Assembly: GCF_963924675.1 (NCBI RefSeq)
Contig: NC_089232.1
Span: 31,012,842 to 31,076,841 of the forward strand
From: Phocoena phocoena
Taxonomy: Eukaryota > Chordata > Mammalia > Artiodactyla > Phocoenidae
DNA: 64,000 nt
Direction: 5' to 3'
The position numbers and the translations under genes were made by a program. Below, piece after piece: positions 1 to 10,376 of the stretch (the first letter of the stretch is position 1; every line of letters begins with the position of its first letter). The notes under the pieces were generated by a model. That model did not search any database and was not told where the DNA came from. It saw only the letters and a list, made by a program, of their open reading frames with translations.

Positions 1-482
1 GACATGAATTCTGGAATAGAGAACGGCATCCAACCAGAAAAACTGCATAAATAAATGCTCAGAACTGGAAGTTGACTTGGCAAGTGTGGATATCAAGGGC
101 ACCAGGATCTCCACCCAAATACCTTCAACAGCAAAGAAAGATGCATACTCCCAGGGGTGTGGGGCGTTGCCTACCACAAGCTTGAACCCTCTCTCAAGTA
201 TCATGGCTTACTACTGTTACATGGGCTTTTGCTCACACTGTGCCCACTCTGAAATAGAAGCACAAAGATGACAATGCACCTCCCCAAAGCTGGTCAACAA
301 ATCTCCCCAAAATGTCTACAGATGATCACACAAGCCACTTTAAAAAGGAGCCAACTGGATCTGTCGTATATATCCAAAAAAGTGAGACTTATAGGCAAGA
401 TTCACTTGAGGTGAACACACCAATGCCCAGATGCCTACTACAAACCAATGAAATAAAAATTGTCTAGGAGTAGAACACAGCA

Positions 483-885
483 TTCTTTTTTTTTTTAATT
501 TATTTTTTGCTGTGTTCAGTCTTCATTGCTATGCGAGGGCTTTCTCTAGTTGTGGCGAGCGGGTGCTACTCTTTATGGCAGTGCACGAGCTTCTCATTGT
601 GGTGGCTTCTCTTGTTGTGGAGCACAGGCTCTAGGCGCGCAGGCTTCAGTAGTTACAGCACACGGGCTCAGCAGTTGCGGCACACAGGCCCTAGAGCGTG
701 CGGGCTTCAGCATTGCGGTGCACGGGCGCAGCAGTTGTGGCCCGCGGGCTCTAGAGCGCAGGCTCAGTGGTTGTGGCACACGGGCTTAGTTGCTCCGCAG
801 CATGTGGGATCTTCCCGGACCAGGGACTGAACCTGTGTCCCCTGCATTGGCAGATTCTTAACCACTCTGCCACCAGGGAAGTCCC
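483..885 (-). mobile_element. CHR-type SINE, long form
   Basis: T-run, then the GC-rich body, ending ...GCCACCAGGGAAGTCCC. This is the reverse complement of the CHR head GGGACTTCCCTGGTGGC. A 107-codon open frame over it is repeat-derived. Confidence 0.9.
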
Positions 886-918
886 ACATCATTCTTATTT
901 TTAAAACATCTCCATGTT

Positions 919-1036
919 GGGAATTCCCTGGTGGTCCAGTGGTTAGGACTCCGCACTTCCACTGACGGGGGCCAGTTGCATCCCTAGTTGGGAACTAAGA
1001 TCCTGCAAGCTACGCAGCATGGCCAAAGAAAAAAGA
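919..1036 (+). mobile_element. Short tRNA-derived SINE
   Basis: About 118 bp beginning GGGAATTCCCTGGTGGTCC and ending in an A-rich tail. It has the tRNA-related head with B-box-like sequence but lacks the long CHR body. Confidence 0.85.
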
Positions 1037-1584
1037 GATTCCATGTGAATATAATGCACAGCCAGGATTAATAACTACTACTTTACTGAAATGTTGGGGA
1101 TTTCACTGTTCCAGATTCCTCTTTGGCAACCTCTGTGGCTCCCAATCCTGGTTTCTGTAACATGAGTGATTATTACAAATATTTAATAACTGGTACAACA
1201 TTAAACAGAAAGTAGACTGACTACAGCACTGGAACTGAGTCAAGACTCCCTGCTGGAGCAGTGGAGGAAACTCCCAGGGAAGAGAAAACATGCAGCTAGT
1301 AGCTATTTCACAAGTCCGGCAGGATTTCACTACTTTAGCAACTGGCACATGCTGGCTCAATACCTGCCCTTTCTCCAACTGTCTCATAGGGTATGACAAA
1401 ATTATCAAAATAAGATCTGCATGTTCTTGATTTATTGAAAGAAACAGTAATGTATGATGGATGGCCTTTTAAACAACATAAAGGTCAGTGCTCTATAATC
1501 AAGTATCAAAGATACACTGGAGGGGGGCAGTAATTCCATAAAGTTTGGGAATTGTTTTCTAAAATCAAAAATAGTATAATCTAC

Positions 1585-1725
1585 AGGGAACTATATTCAA
1601 TATCCTGTGATAAACCATAATGGAAAAGAATATGAAAAAGAATGTATATATATGTATAACTGAATCACTTCACTGTACAGCAGAAATTAACACATTGTAA
1701 ATCAACTATACTTCAATAAAATAAA
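1585..1725 (+). mobile_element. L1 3'-end fragment
   Basis: Contains the cetartiodactyl-L1-like 3' segment (TGAATCACTTCACTGTACAG ... CAACTATACTTCAATAAAATAAA). No coding capacity. Confidence 0.7.
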
Positions 1726-1955
1726 CTTTTTAAAAATAGTATAATTTATGTATCCCCTCACTGGGTCTTTTTCACAGTTCTGTAATACCCTGAATTCACT
1801 TGAAAAGTGATTTCTTAATTTCTCAAAGGGCAATTCTCTACATGTCAAGAAAACTGATACACACAGGCAAGGCTGTATCTGATGCCATGTGAACTTGATT
1901 TTCCTGCTGAGGATGCAGCAATATGCCCCCTTTCTTTAAAAAGTGACTGGCTGTA

Positions 1956-2160
1956 GGGCTTCCCTGGTGGCGCAGTGGTTGAGAGTCTACCTGCCGATGC
2001 AGGGGACATGGGTTCATGCCCCGGTCCAGGAAGATCCCACATGCCGCGGAGCGGCTGGGCCCGTGAGCCATGGCCGCTGAGCCTGCGCGTCCGGAGCCTG
2101 TGCTCCACAACAGGAGAGGCCACAACAGTGAGAGGCCCGCGTACCACAAAAAAAAAAAAA
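1956..2160 (+). mobile_element. Short CHR-2-like SINE
   Basis: Starts GGGCTTCCCTGGTGGCGCAG and ends in a long A-run. It is flanked by AAAAAGTGACTGGCTGTA at 1938-1955 and 2161-2178, a perfect 18-bp target-site duplication. Confidence 0.95.
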
Positions 2161-2178
2161 AAAAAGTGACTGGCTGTA

Positions 2179-2478
2179 ATGCAGGGGACAAGGGGTCAAT
2201 CCCTGGTCCGGGAAGATCCCACATGCTGCAGAACAACTAAACCCATGCACCACAACTACTGAGCCTGCGCTCTAGGGCCCGCATGCCACAACTACTGAAC
2301 CTGCATGCTGCAACTACTGAAGCCCGCGTGCCTAGAACCTGTGCTCTGCAACAAGAGAAGCCACGACAATGAGAAACCCGCGCACTGCAAGGAAGAGTAG
2401 CCCCCGCTCACCGCCACTAGAGAAAGTCCACACGCAGCAACGAAGACCCAACATAGCCAAAAAATTAAAAATTAAAAA
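2179..2478 (+). mobile_element. 5'-truncated CHR-type SINE
   Basis: Begins inside the CHR head (TGCAGGGGACAAGGGGTC) and has a long-form body with an A-rich tail. The left flank is the same 18-mer that ends the previous SINE, and the right flank repeats it at 2479-2495. Confidence 0.9.
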
Positions 2479-2865
2479 AAAAAGTGACTGGCTGTCTCTA
2501 TACAAATTCTATATATTTTCCTAGTAAACTGCTTGTCTCTACTAGAATATGTATTCTTTGAGGGCAGGGACATGCTCTGGGTTCTGCATCTTTAGAACCT
2601 AGAATACTGCCTGGCACATAATAAGTACTCAATATTTGGTGAATGAACAAAGGAATGAATGACTACTTTAAAACAACCTGCATTATAGCTGAACTTAACG
2701 TACTCGCTGGAAAGGAGTTCAAGAAATTGACCTCAGAATGATGTTTAGAAAGAAAGAAATCCCTAACTACTGTAAGTTACAGAAACTAGAGTACATTTAT
2801 CCTATTCACCTCTTACATTTGTGCTGGGCAATACTTGGTCATATGACATGTAATTTTACCTTTTT

Positions 2866-3302
2866 TTTTTTTTTGACAGATTTAATTTTATTTATTTTTT
2901 TTGGCTGCATAGCGTCTTCATTGCTGCATGCAGGCTCTCTCTAGTTGTGGCGAGTGGGGGCTACTCTTTATTGCGGTGCGCAGGCTTCTCCTTGCAATGG
3001 CTTCTCTTGTTGCGGAGCATGGGCTCTAGGCACGTGGGCTTCAGCAGTTGCAGCATGCAGGCTCAGTAGTTGTGGCACGCAGGCCCTAGAGAACATGGGT
3101 TTTGGTAGTTGCAGCGCACAGGCTCTAGGGCACATGGGCTCAGTAGTAGTGGCTCGCAGGCTCTAGAGCACAGACTCAGCAGTTGTGGCGCGCAGGCTTA
3201 GTTGCTCTGCAGCATGTGGGATCTTCCCCGACCAGGGATCGATCCTGGGTCCCCTGCGTCGGCAGGAGGATTCTCATCCACTGCACCACCAGGAGAAGTC
3301 CC
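2866..3302 (-). mobile_element. CHR-type SINE, long form
   Basis: Flanked by the direct repeat TAATTTTACCTTTTT at 2851-2865 and 3303-3317. The body is in reverse orientation and ends ...ACCACCAGGAGAAGTCCC, with a small insertion near the head. Confidence 0.92.
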
Positions 3303-3782
3303 TAATTTTACCTTTTTAACAATTATTTTATTCCGTTGGCACAGGCACAGTAATGAAACATTATTAGCATTTACAAGCTGAGTTTCTCCAGGACCTAAAA
3401 CTGTAAACCGGCATAAAAATTAGCACATGCCAATGACCTTAAAAAAAAAAATAGGTTGTATCTTTCAAAGGTAGACTGGTTATCTTATGTTATTTTTCCT
3501 ACTTACCAAAGCAATGCATATTCATACACAAAGAAATTTTTGAAAATACAGAAAAACATAGAGAAGGAAAAGAGGCACCTGTATTCTCACTACACAAGAC
3601 AGTGTGGGAATTTAATATCCTAATTTAAATTCTTGGGTCTCAGAACTGATATTTCAGGCTGCTGGCTGACTGAAACATCACGTCACAGTTAAATAAAGCT
3701 CATTTAAGTTTTCTGATCCTTTCTACAAGCTCTTGTACACATCAGCTCATTCATCTACACACAACACTAAAACAGTTCCGAG

Positions 3783-3995
3783 ATTAAGAGAGAGGACTCT
3801 GGAGCCAGACTGCCTGGGTAAGAACTCCAGCTCCACCAGTTACTAGGCAGGTGGACTTGCACACCTGAAACCTCTCTAAGCTTCCACCTTTCACACCTGT
3901 GAAAAGAAGCTAATAACAGTACTTACCTCAGAGAGCTGTCACGAGACTTCAAGGAGTTAATATTTGTAGAGCATTTTAAAGTGTCTGGTAACATT
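3783..3995 (+). repeat. MIR element
   Basis: Contains the MIR core hallmarks GACTCTGGAGCCAGACTGCC, CCAGTTACTAG and TACTTACCTCAGAGAGCTGT. An ancient mammalian tRNA-derived repeat. Confidence 0.85.
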
Positions 3996-4205
3996 AAATA
4001 AGCATTTGCAAAATATGTTTTCAGAAGCAAAAATAAACTACCCTTTCAGCTTCGAAGTGGATAAATGGTCTGCGTATTGTATGCAAAACATTTTGCCTAA
4101 CGATCTTAAAAACAGGCTGCAGTTAGGTAGAGAACTGTTCCAAGAAACTATAATTCCTACAGATCATCTAATAAGGCTTAGGTTAAATGGAAGAGAAGAA
4201 ATTAC

Positions 4206-4380
4206 CTCATAAACTTGTCTAATATATCCTCTACCCACATGTGCATTCGGAGGGACTGAAATCCATAGTGCCAAATTAGTTTAATCATGTTTATTATAAA
4301 CCAGCTGCTCTCCTCATATACCAGAGTCTCTCCGTTATACACCCCCACTAGGCCACTAGGGCTCTGAACAGCAGAGAGAC
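4206..4380 (-). CDS. PCYOX1: PCYOX1 coding exon 3
   Basis: The acceptor is TTTTTACAG (4381-4389 complement) and the donor is GTAATT. It encodes 57 whole codons with the conserved stretches [11 protein letters not shown] and [14 protein letters not shown]. No stop codon is present. It is too short and split to show as a long single open frame. Confidence 0.93.
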
Positions 4381-6835
4381 CTGTAAAAACAAAGAAAGGT
4401 AGCTAAGTCAGTGGTTTCTGTACTGCTCAAATGAGAGAAGATAATCTGAAGCTATCGGGGACGTTCTGAAGTGAGTGAATCCGGGCTTCCCCCAGTTCAC
4501 AGGAGACATGTTAAAGGAGCTCTATCTTTAGAACAGTGGGTGATACACTAGACACCACACTTTGCAAAAGCGGATTCCCTGAAAGATGGGTTGGATGATC
4601 ATGCAGATATATCAAAATGAGACTGGCTATAGTTAGTCTAAAAAGACTAAAAAGTCAAAAGAAAAAAAACCAAAGGATGAGCTGAATTCAACTTAAAAAC
4701 AGAAATGTCAGACATGACTCTTGGCAGCATAAATGGCTCCTGGCATACACTCGCCCTCACGGAGGAAAGAGGCCCAGGAGGCGTCCACCGGAGATGTGGC
4801 AAGCAGCTAAGGAAAAGAAGTCAGCCCCATTCCTGTGCAAATCCTATTTTGCATAACTGGATTATTTCTGATAACTGGAAGAAGGCCAAAATTACACAAT
4901 ATTCCCTGAGGAAATAGCCTGCAGAGGCTGGCCACGCTTCCCCCACAACTGTCCAGTGCCTCTGCTGGTAGGCAAGCAGTCCGATGTCCCAAGTTCTAGG
5001 CACATGTTTGCACCTACAGCTGTGTGAGTGACCTTAAGCCAGACACCTCAAGTCTCTGGGCCTCATTTCCCCAGCTGTAAAATGAGCACGCTAGGGTTTC
5101 TGCTAATTCAAACCATTCTTTGATTCTTTAACACGAACCCAGAGGTTTGAGAACCCACAGCAGCAACCATCCCCACCCTGTGCCCCATGGCTGTAATTCC
5201 AGATAACTGAAGATACAGATAACTAGTGTCCCATTACAGCAGAGCAGCTCCTGAGGCAGTACCAATTGCTAGCAGGAAAGTGAGGAAAGCAGTTTTACCA
5301 GCTTCACTGTAAAAGATGATTAACAAGGCAGGAAAGTTTCACTTCCCTATCTGACAACAACATCCATGCATGTTGAAGTCTGCTTGGCTCTAAGACCAAA
5401 TTACATACCCAGGTCCTTGACAAAACGCTTCATGTGCAGATTTAAAGGATGGATGACGGAACCTCCTGACTCATATTCTTGTCCCTGCATAGTCACTGTG
5501 GCCAGACGGCCCCCCACCTCTCCTTTTTCAAACACGTCAATCTTCACATCGTTCCCAAATTTCTGCCGCAGATAATAGGCTGCTGAAGTGCCACCAATGC
5601 CAGCTCCAATAATCGCTATGGGGGGAAAAAAAGGAACAGGTTTTTTTCCCTCTTACCAGCTTTGTAGGTTTGCTTTGTTTTTGAAAGGCCGTAAATCAAC
5701 AACAGACGTTGCTGAAGCCTGTTATCAACAATTTAGGGAAGCCTGGGGAGGGGGTGGCAAGTGACAGCTGCAGTGAATATAGAATTATGAATCTGGTCAG
5801 ACACTGCCCCCAGACAAAAGTAGTAGTTACACTTTTTTTTTTTTTTTTTTTTTTTGCCAGATGGCCCAAGATTCTCACAGTTCGTTGCGGAAGAACCAAG
5901 TGGACCGCCGCACACCCTTCTTTGTGCCCAATGCAAAGGAACAGAGGAGGCGGGGCCTTTCCAGGACGCATTTCAAATAAAGTGGCCGCCATTTTTGCCT
6001 TGATTTGTTCCGTCTCGTTAATGTAAACAGGTTAATGATTCCAAAGGACACGGCTTAAAGGGGAATAAAAAAAATAATAATAATAAACAGGGGGAAAACA
6101 ACCAAAACGACTCAAACTAAAAGAGTGACTGTTTCGGCTGTGTAGTCGTCCTAGGCAGAGAACTTGTGCAAGCCAGGGGACTGTGCCAGCCGGCCGACTT
6201 CAGCAAAGCGGACGGGGGAAGGGCGCCCCAGCCCATCACTGGAAGCAGACGCGGCCAGCGCGGTCAGCTTATCTGCGCTGCTTGGTGTGCTGTGCCCGCG
6301 TGCGCCTCTCATCTGCAGAGCGGAATTGGCCCGTCGCTCCCGGACCAGCCAGAAGACCGATCTCCCAACAAGTGCAGCAAGGGAAGGCCGCGGGAGGGGC
6401 CTCAGCCTCCCCGGAGCCCAAGGCCTCCGACTCGGGCTGCAGGGAGGCCTGGCGCCCGCCCGCCAACCCGGGTCGCCCCCCTCCACGGCCCATTGCTCAA
6501 GTGGGCAAGTCTCCACGCCCGGGAAAGAGCGGTCCCTGGGGCACGTAAAGCAGTCCTAAGGTGCGAACCGGGAAGAGCTCCACTTGCGCAAGGAGCTCGT
6601 TCTGCGCAGCCCGGCGGGAGTCGCGGGTGCCCGGCCTGGAGCATCAGACAGCGGCCGCCCGGCGTGGGGCGCGCTCCCACCGCCCCCGCCGCGCGCCGCC
6701 TCCTTCTCGCCTACCGATATTCTCCGGCGGGGCCCGTGGCTCGGCGCTCCCAGGGAACCCCCAGCTGCACAGCAGCAACAACCCCAGCCACAGCCCCACG
6801 GTCGAGCAAGCGAGCCGCCCACCGGTGCGCTCCAT
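4206..6835 (-). CDS. PCYOX1: PCYOX1, prenylcysteine oxidase 1, 5' part (exons 1-3; partial)
   Basis: FAD-dependent lysosomal thioether oxidase that cleaves farnesyl- and geranylgeranyl-cysteine released from degraded prenylated proteins. Three coding exons read right to left: 6715-6835 (121 nt), 5409-5615 (207 nt) and 4206-4380 (175 nt). All have GT-AG borders and compatible phases, giving 167 codons plus two bases. Residues 1-29 form a signal peptide with the core LWLGLLLLC. Exon 2 holds the dinucleotide-binding motif GAGIGG (residues 44-49), the ribose-contacting acidic residue in VFEKGE (about residue 70), and GGRLAT. Exon 3 reads [12 protein letters not shown] and [12 protein letters not shown], as in the family. 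The start ATG has G at -3 and +4. The rest of the roughly 500-residue protein lies beyond the left edge; I found no fourth exon in 1-4205. The gene is transcribed divergently from TIA1. Identification is from remembered family sequence. Confidence 0.93.
4381..5408 (-). other. PCYOX1: PCYOX1 intron 2
   Basis: About 1 kb. A MIR fragment is visible at about 5017-5105 (plus orientation, with the typical splice-like segment CTGTAAAATGAG). Nothing else was recognised. Confidence 0.6.
5409..5615 (-). CDS. PCYOX1: PCYOX1 coding exon 2 (FAD-binding Rossmann motif)
   Basis: The acceptor is a pyrimidine-rich tract ending CATAG, and the donor is GTATGT. The exon encodes the GxGxxG nucleotide-binding loop and the GGR motif, ending ...HMKRFVKDL plus one base. 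The reading frame is open throughout and in phase with exons 1 and 3. Confidence 0.94.
5616..6714 (-). other. PCYOX1: PCYOX1 intron 1
   Basis: The right half is CpG-island sequence. The left half carries a run of 23 T (5833-5855) followed by about 135 bases of GC-rich unique-looking sequence that may be a short retrocopy, and an AAT microsatellite near 6075-6085. Confidence 0.7.
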
Positions 6836-7100
6836 GACTCTCGAAGCGCTGTTGTCGGACTGGAAAGCCCAGCTGTCCGCCCGCATTTGAGTCTGCGCTC
6901 TCTGCCCGCCCCGCCCCCTGGCTGGCCTCGCCCCTCCAAGCCCCGCCCAGGTCCACCCCCAACCTATCCCGCTCTGCCGCACAGGCCCTTGACACCCCAC
7001 GGCCGCCCTTGACACCCCAGGGCCACCCTTCCCTCGAAGAGCTGCCAACCCGGTCCTCTCGGTCCCCTAAGCCCGCCCTGCCCCTCCGAAGCCCACGCTG
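6150..7100 (-). promoter_or_regulatory. PCYOX1: PCYOX1 CpG-island promoter, 5' UTR and start of intron 1
   Basis: Strongly GC- and CpG-rich block around exon 1. GC boxes (CCGCCC types) lie at about 6905-6955, just upstream of the start codon on the minus strand. No TATA box is evident. The transcription start is not determinable by eye. Long open frames on both strands here are by-products of GC richness. Confidence 0.7.
6715..6835 (-). CDS. PCYOX1: PCYOX1 coding exon 1
   Basis: Start codon at 6835-6833 (minus strand). It encodes 40 residues plus the first base of codon 41: the signal peptide and the start of the mature chain ([10 protein letters not shown]). The donor is GTAGGC, immediately below 6715. 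The N-terminus is a few residues longer than the human protein as I recall it. Confidence 0.92.
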
Positions 7101-7644
7101 CTTCAGGGAGAGACCAAAGGCCCCAGAGGCGGCTCACTCCAGCTTTTAATTTTTTCAGTCATGCCGCCTTCTGTCCCTTCAGTCGCTCTCGCTCAAACAA
7201 TGCACACAGCTAATCGCTGCCAGAAACAGACCAGGGGTGCAACACACACTTTACTGAGTGATCACTATGTTCGGGACTGTTGGGTACAGGATGAATGGGT
7301 AAATGGTACTAGGTAGAAGGAAAAATGGGGGAGACCAGGGATGGGGTGGTCCAAAGTGAAGGGAGTGGAAAAATAGTGACAAACATGAATGAAAGTAGTG
7401 TACTTACCTCATATGCTGGAACATTATGCAAGCATTAAAAAGATTTGTAACATCAGTATCTATTGTCCTAGTATTGTTAGGTGAGAAAATCTGCTGACTG
7501 AGTGATGGGTATTATATGATCCTGTTTCTGTAATTAAAATACCGCCCCACCCAGTCAAAAAAAAAAGGAAAAGAAAAAACTAGTACATGAACATTAAGAA
7601 CAGTATGGATGGAAGGAAAACAAGTTGGATAAAAAGAAAGGTTA

Positions 7645-7777
7645 GGGACTTCCCTGTGGATAAGACTCCAAGCTCCCAATGCAGGGGTCCTGGGTTTGAT
7701 CCCTGGTCAGGGAACTAGATCCCACATGCATGCCACAACTAAGACCCAGGGCAACCAAATAAATAAATAAATAAAAT
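7645..7777 (+). mobile_element. Short tRNA-derived SINE
   Basis: Starts GGGACTTCCCTGTGG, contains GGGTTTGATCCCTGGTCAGG, and ends in an (AAAT)n tail. Confidence 0.85.
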
Positions 7778-8288
7778 TATGGTTTAAAAAAAGGATAAGC
7801 TTGGAGAAAGGAAGCAGAAAATCCACTACAAAAAAGGACTCATTTATTGGACAAATATTTATTGAGTTCCTTCCAAGTGGCATGCAGTGTTCCAGGAACT
7901 TGAGAAAAATCAGTAGAAAATATTGATTTTTTAAAATATTGATTCTAATGACACAGACATTCTAGTGGAGGGAGACAGATGACAATTAGAGTAAACAAGT
8001 AAATCATGTAGGGTGGGGAAAGAGGAAAGGGGAATGGCTTGCAATTTTAAATAGGATGGTCAGATCAAGCCTCATTGAGCAGGATGGCATTTGAGCAAAA
8101 GTTTGCAGTAAGTGAGAGAGTGGACCAGGTGAATATCTAGGGAAAGAGCTTTCTAGGCAAGGAAAATGCCTGGCATGTTTGTGGAACAGCCAGTAGAGCA
8201 CAGTAAGAAAGGGGGAAATGGAGGTGTTAATGGAACAAGATGCAAGTCACACAAGAAATAAACACTTCCATGTAAGAACATAAAAATA

Positions 8289-8540
8289 GGGACTTTGCTG
8301 GTGGTACAGCAGTTAAGAATCCGCCTGCCAATGCAGGGAACACAGATTCAAGCCCTGGTCTAGGAAGATCCCACATGCCACAGAGCAGCTAAGCCCGCGA
8401 GCCACAACTACTGAGCCTGTGTGCCACAACTACTGAATCCCACGTACCTAGAGCCCAAGCTCCACAACAAGAGAAGCCACCGCAATGAGAAGCCCACGCA
8501 CTGCAATGAAAAAAAAGAAATAAAGTCTTTTAAAAAAAAA
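8289..8540 (+). mobile_element. CHR-type SINE, long form
   Basis: Head GGGACTTTGCTGGTGG, A-rich tail. Flanked by a 15-bp direct repeat AAGAACATAAAAATA at 8274-8288 and 8545-8559. Confidence 0.92.
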
Positions 8541-10270
8541 CAGAAAGAACATAAAAATATGAAGATTAAGTCTCCTTTTTCTACAAGTTACAAAGAAAGT
8601 ACTAAATTATGTGTTTTTTACTTTTCTTTTTCCAGACTACATTATGCCCACAACACCTAAGTACATTAAGCCTAAAAGCCCTTCAATAAATATATGTTGG
8701 TTGATTAGAATTTACCATGTCAGTGAACTTCACACACCTGTCCTAAGTGGAAACTTTCATTTCTGCTTCTGAAACATTAGGAAAGATTCTGCTGAAAGGA
8801 CCCTTGATGAACAGACAGTAAAAAAGACTTGCAAAGTGGAGGTGGATTGAAGGCTTTCTCATTCTGCACTCTTAACTTTTCAAAAGAATAGTGTCACTAA
8901 AACTCAAAAAGATTTTTTTTAAGTCATTGGTGGAAAATGTTACCATGTATATAAAGTGTAATAATAAAGTAATATAAGAAATATTTCTTCAAAGAAGTGT
9001 TCAAGGAAGCAGTCTCCTTAAGAACCTAGACACTAAGATCCTCTCCTTGACCAAACTCTAGCCAGGTTCTTCTGAGACCTTTTCTCAACAGGGCCTCAGC
9101 TTTAGCATATAAAGACTAACATAGTTTACAACAGCTCAAAGCCACATCCTTGGAATGAGCCCAACTTCCCTTAAAGTGCCTATCTGAAAACACTCAAGGC
9201 TGCCAAAAAAATTTAGTGTTAGTTCCAGCTAACAAATGAAGATAGAGTCCCTATCTTCTAGTCTTTGTGGAAGGACTGGAGACTAAATTTGATAAGCAGC
9301 AGTTAACGAAAGCAGAGGGATTTCACTTGCCTAACAGCTGCTTCTCAATTTTTGTAATCTTTCATTTCCCTGACTTTACTGGTCCCCTACTCATCTCCCC
9401 ACCCCCATTCTCTCATTCTCCTTTTAAAACATAAGATCACCTATGTACAAATCGAAGTTGATTTGAACATTTCCCTATTGCAACAGTATATCATTGATTA
9501 AAACTTAAATGTTGACAGGCGTCCAGCTTTGTATTCACACTGGACTTTTCCCCAGTGAAATACTTAATTACTGATAAAAGTTAAAATTTAACAAGTGTAT
9601 GGCTTTTTTTGTCTATGACAACACTGAAATCAATAATTCTGCTATGTCTCCAGGTTTTTTTTCTTCATTGGAACTACCTTAAGAAATTCATTTGCATATG
9701 CTGTTACTTCCAAACATCTCATTTCTTTCTTATTCTAAATAGTGTAAATGATATTTATTCTGTCCTAGGCAAGATAGGAAATTTAGAGGTAATATGAGAA
9801 AAGATAAACATATTTGATTACATAAAACATAAACATTTTCAGATGGCAAGAGATAAAAGTTTAAAAAAACAATGAATATTTGCCACTAAAATGACAGACA
9901 GGATGGTGGTTTATATCACAAACATACAAAGAACTCTACAAATGGATAAGACGAGGTAAACAACTCAATATAAATACATACAAAATACATAATTAGGTAA
10001 ATCACAAAAGAGAAAGCAAGTGCCATTGGTCAAAAAGACAAGATGAAGAAATTCTCAACTCCAGTAGTAGTTTAAATGAATGTAACTGCAAACAAGGAGA
10101 TACCAGTTTTCATCAATCATATTGGGGGAAACTAATAAGAATAATAACATCTTAATGCAGAAAAAGAGGTGGAGTAGACATAGATCTCAGGTACTGACTT
10201 TGTTGGTGGGGGGTGTGAATGACTAAAACCTTTTAAAAACAATTATTTATTAAGATACATAAAAAGATAA

Positions 10271-10355
10271 TATTGGGTTGGCCAAAAAGTTCATTTGGGT
10301 TTTTCCATAAGATGGTATGGAAAAAAACTGAATGAACTTTTTGGCCAACCCAATA
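10271..10355. mobile_element. Mariner-derived MITE, near-perfect palindrome
   Basis: The left arm TATTGGGTTGGCCAAAAAGT pairs with the right arm, which ends CTTTTTGGCCAACCCAATA. The two arms of about 36 bases are separated by only about 13. TA sits at both ends, as expected for Tc1/mariner insertion. No transposase remains. Confidence 0.88.
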
Positions 10356-10376
10356 TTTAATTTATAAATCCCATGT

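Larger units (their letters stand above)
1..4205 (-). other. PCYOX1: PCYOX1 intron 3 (to window edge)
   Basis: No further PCYOX1 exon was recognised. The stretch holds five SINEs (483-885, 919-1036, 1956-2160, 2179-2478, 2866-3302), an L1 3' end (about 1585-1725), an L2/MIR-like piece (about 2545-2655) and a MIR (about 3783-3995). In 1-480 a 64-codon open frame (77-271, plus) is visible, but I cannot assign it. Confidence 0.6.

Noticed and set aside
507..830. Open frames of 60-170 codons over SINEs throughout the window (for example 507-830, 15364-15702, 45079-45489, 58937-59446)
   Set aside because: They translate the GC-rich CHR body and recur with the same phrases (CGAQALG, ACGIFPDQG, STTAPPGKP) in every copy. 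They are repeat shadows.
6164..7012. Several long overlapping open frames on both strands (up to 223 codons) in the PCYOX1 CpG island
   Set aside because: Composition is Pro/Arg/Ala/Gly, as expected from stop-poor GC-rich DNA. The real coding content is only PCYOX1 exon 1 (6715-6835, minus).
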